Origin: Streptomyces venezuelae
Lineage (GTDB): Bacteria > Actinomycetota > Actinomycetes > Streptomycetales > Streptomycetaceae
Reading direction: 5' to 3'
NCBI RefSeq assembly: GCF_008642295.1
Contig: NZ_CP029190.1
Span: 7,361,501-7,425,500, forward strand
DNA: 64,000 nt
In this document: positions 62,243-64,000 of the stretch, one piece after another
Layout of the letters: each line of letters opens with the position of its first letter
Position numbering within the stretch: position 1 is the stretch's first letter
Program-made: the position numbers and the translations under genes
The notes under the pieces: model-generated
Seen by the model: the letters and a program-made list of their open reading frames with translations, nothing else
The model's database searches: none
Told to the model about the DNA's origin: nothing

Positions 62243-64000
62243 GCGGCCGCCTGCTCGCTCGTCGGGGTGGTGTGAATGACGCGCTCGATGGCCCGGTCGC
62301 GGGGGATGAGCACCCGCATGAGACCGATGCGGCCGGCCAGGTCGCGGTAGAGGCACTCCCCAGCGCGGGCCCGGCGCTGGTCCTCCGGCAGCCCCAGCGG
62401 GGAGAGCCCGCCGGTCACCAGGTCCAGTAGGCCGCTGTCGGTGGGATCCACGCCGAGGAATTCCAGAGAGCGGGCGGCCAGGGTGCGGCTGGTCTGCCGG
62501 AAGACGAACCGGTGCGGGATGAGACCACGGACGATCACTCCCTTCTCGCTGTCGGCCGGGCCGATGTCGTTGGCGTCGTGGCTGCCGACGTACGCGGCGG
62601 CGTTGCGCTTGCGGCCGTCGCGCAGGAGCTCCAGGAGCAGCTCCAGGCCCTCGTCGCTGGAGGTGAGCCACCAGCACTCGTCAAAGACGGTGACGGCGAA
62701 CTCGTCCCGGGAGCGCATCGCGGTCTCGCGGGCGACTGCGGCGATCAGGTACATCAGGGCCCGGCCCAAGACCTTCTCGAACTCCAGCCGCTGAATGCGG
62801 TGCTCGCTGGCGAGCTCGGACTTCTTGGGCAGCTGCAGCGCGCTGACGAGGAAGACCACGCTGTCGGCGCGCTGAGTGTCGACGACCGGCAGCGTCTCGT
62901 CGAACACCACCCGCGCGAGGTCCTTACGCGCGACCGAGGCCAGCTTGCGGGCCAGGCCTTGCGCGGCTGCGTCACCGGCGCCGCGTGCGGTGAGCTCCTC
63001 CATCAGAGCGCGCATCGACGGCTCGGGTCGGGAAAGGACTGCCTGTACCGCCTCCGACAGGGCGACGCCTTCGAGGTCCATCGGCCGGACACCGAGCAGC
63101 AGGGTAAGGAAGGACTCGGTGAAGCGGGCCGCGACCTGCGGGCTGTTCTTCACATACAAGCGCAGGGGGTCGAGGGAGACCTCGGCGGTGTCGTCGATGC
63201 GGATCAGCTGCGTGGTGCCGGGACACGCCTTCGCGAACCGCGCCCATTCCTGGTCGGTGGTGCGGTCGACGATCACGGCGCGGCCTCGGCTGCCGGGCCG
63301 GCCGAGCTGATGGCCGCGGGCGAGAACGTTGTAGACGGCGCCCTTCATGCCGACTGACTTGCCGGCGCCGAGCTCGCCGAGCCAGGCCATGGAGGCGCTC
63401 GCGTTCTCGCGGGGGCCGCGGGCGGGGTCGATGAGGACGGGGCGGGCGCCGCCGGAGGCCACCTGGAAGCCGTAGAGGCCGCCGCGGTCGTCGCCGAGCT
63501 GGGAGCCGCACCAGGGCATGGCCATCGCGAAGTCGTGGGCGAGGAGGATCTGCGCGTAGCCGGCCATGACGCGGGGGGTGCGGCAGCCGGGCAGCATCGC
63601 CTGCCACAGGTTGGCCTGCTCGCCGGCGGGGCGGGAGAAGGTGTAGTCGGTGGAGCCGAAGTCGGAGGCGAGGGCGGCGGCGCGGTCCATGGCGTCGTCG
63701 GGACTGTTGCCCCAGACGGCGAGGGTGACCATGGCCCGGATCTCCACCTCGCGCCGGTTCGCGGTCAGCCGCTCGTGGTACTCCTCGTTGTCCTGCTGGT
63801 TGCGGGCGACGGCGGCTGGCGGGCCGGCCGGGTCGCCCTCGTACTCGGCGGCCTGGGCCTTGAGATGGCGGGCGCGCTTGCGGACCTTGAGCTCGGCCTT
63901 CGAGCCGGGGACGATGACCAGGCGGGCGGTCCAGTCGACGGGGTAGGCCAGGTCGTCGAGGTAGGCCGCGCCCGGGAGGGCGAAGGCCTCGGGCATCTCG
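62239..64000 (-). CDS. Conjugation ATPase, VirB4/TraC-like (5' end beyond the window)
   Basis: At least 586 residues are visible. The N-terminal part (WTARLVIVPGSKAELKVRKR, EIRAMVTLAVWGNSPDDAMD) is typical of VirB4 proteins. The ATPase core has Walker A in WLGELGAGKSVGMKGAVYNV, VIVDRTTDQEWARFAKACPG, and Walker B in FAVTVFDECWWLTSSDEGLE, followed by RKRNAAAYVGSHDANDIGPA. VirB4 proteins drive assembly of and transport through the conjugation pore. It is the first gene of the coupled minus-strand run seen here; further genes should lie upstream. Confidence 0.88.
   Translation of the reverse strand, partial: EMPEAFALPGAAYLDDLAYPVDWTARLVIVPGSKAELKVRKRARHLKAQAAEYEGDPAGPPAAVARNQQDNEEYHERLTANRREVEIRAMVTLAVWGNSPDDAMDRAAALASDFGSTDYTFSRPAGEQANLWQAMLPGCRTPRVMAGYAQILLAHDFAMAMPWCGSQLGDDRGGLYGFQVASGGARPVLIDPARGPRENASASMAWLGELGAGKSVGMKGAVYNVLARGHQLGRPGSRGRAVIVDRTTDQEWARFAKACPGTTQLIRIDDTAEVSLDPLRLYVKNSPQVAARFTESFLTLLLGVRPMDLEGVALSEAVQAVLSRPEPSMRALMEELTARGAGDAAAQGLARKLASVARKDLARVVFDETLPVVDTQRADSVVFLVSALQLPKKSELASEHRIQRLEFEKVLGRALMYLIAAVARETAMRSRDEFAVTVFDECWWLTSSDEGLELLLELLRDGRKRNAAAYVGSHDANDIGPADSEKGVIVRGLIPHRFVFRQTSRTLAARSLEFLGVDPTDSGLLDLVTGGLSPLGLPEDQRRARAGECLYRDLAGRIGLMRVLIPRDRAIERVIHTTPTSEQAAA

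Noticed and set aside
60116..62275. Plus-strand 719-codon frame opposite the large conjugation membrane protein
   Set aside because: Shadow frame; the minus strand has membrane helices and ATGA-coupled neighbours.

Overview
The window is high-GC DNA with the codon habits (G/C third positions, frequent GTG and TTG starts, long antisense shadow frames), secreted-protein repertoire and insertion-sequence families of a Streptomyces. Almost nothing in it is core metabolism. It looks like accessory DNA: a chromosome arm, a large plasmid, or an integrated element. No tRNA or rRNA gene was seen.

Layout. 1-9 kb: a frameshifted IS630 transposase, two hypothetical genes, two relics of an ATP-dependent DNA ligase, a secreted lipoprotein, a HEAT-like protein, a Tn554-like recombinase relic with its intact DUF6262 partner, and a penicillin-binding protein. 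9-20 kb: a barstar-like inhibitor, a two-gene unit resembling type VII secretion substrates, and a large frameshifted RHS/YD-repeat secreted protein followed by a small membrane protein that may be its immunity partner. 20-34 kb: a patchwork of decayed genes (YVTN propeller, IS256, CapA, MFS, UDP-glucose dehydrogenase, IS5, DNA ligase, a lipoprotein, integrase), a two-repeat orphan type I-E CRISPR array, one apparently intact IS110 element with a long non-coding leader side, a DUF4253 gene and a secreted ricin-type lectin. 34-47 kb: a pentapeptide-repeat membrane protein, an LRV-type repeat protein, and five secreted proteins: a sialidase with three LamG domains, a poly-gamma-glutamate hydrolase, a GH27 alpha-galactosidase with lectin-like repeats, an SGNH hydrolase with FG-GAP repeats, and a trypsin-fold protein with FG-GAP repeats whose catalytic His and Ser are replaced. 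47-52 kb: a 1,351-residue polymorphic toxin (ALF repeats, coiled coils, HINT domain, C-terminal toxin) with a 74-residue zinc-ribbon protein right behind it. 53-64 kb: a type IV secretion type conjugation module on the minus strand (VirB4-like ATPase, large VirB6/TrbL-like membrane protein, NlpC/P60 lytic enzyme, small membrane protein, coupling-type ATPase, replication-relaxation protein), holding an Imm21 gene, a TnsA relic and a small secreted protein.

How the genes fit together. Three themes recur: extracellular degradation of glycans and polymers; interbacterial conflict (two polymorphic toxins, several immunity-type proteins without a visible toxin); and mobility (IS630, IS5, IS256, IS110, Tn554-like, TnsA-like and conjugation genes). 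At least eight reading frames are broken by small indels. Some are clearly relics, but the RHS, YVTN, lipoprotein and pentapeptide genes are otherwise full length, so base-calling error cannot be ruled out from the sequence alone.
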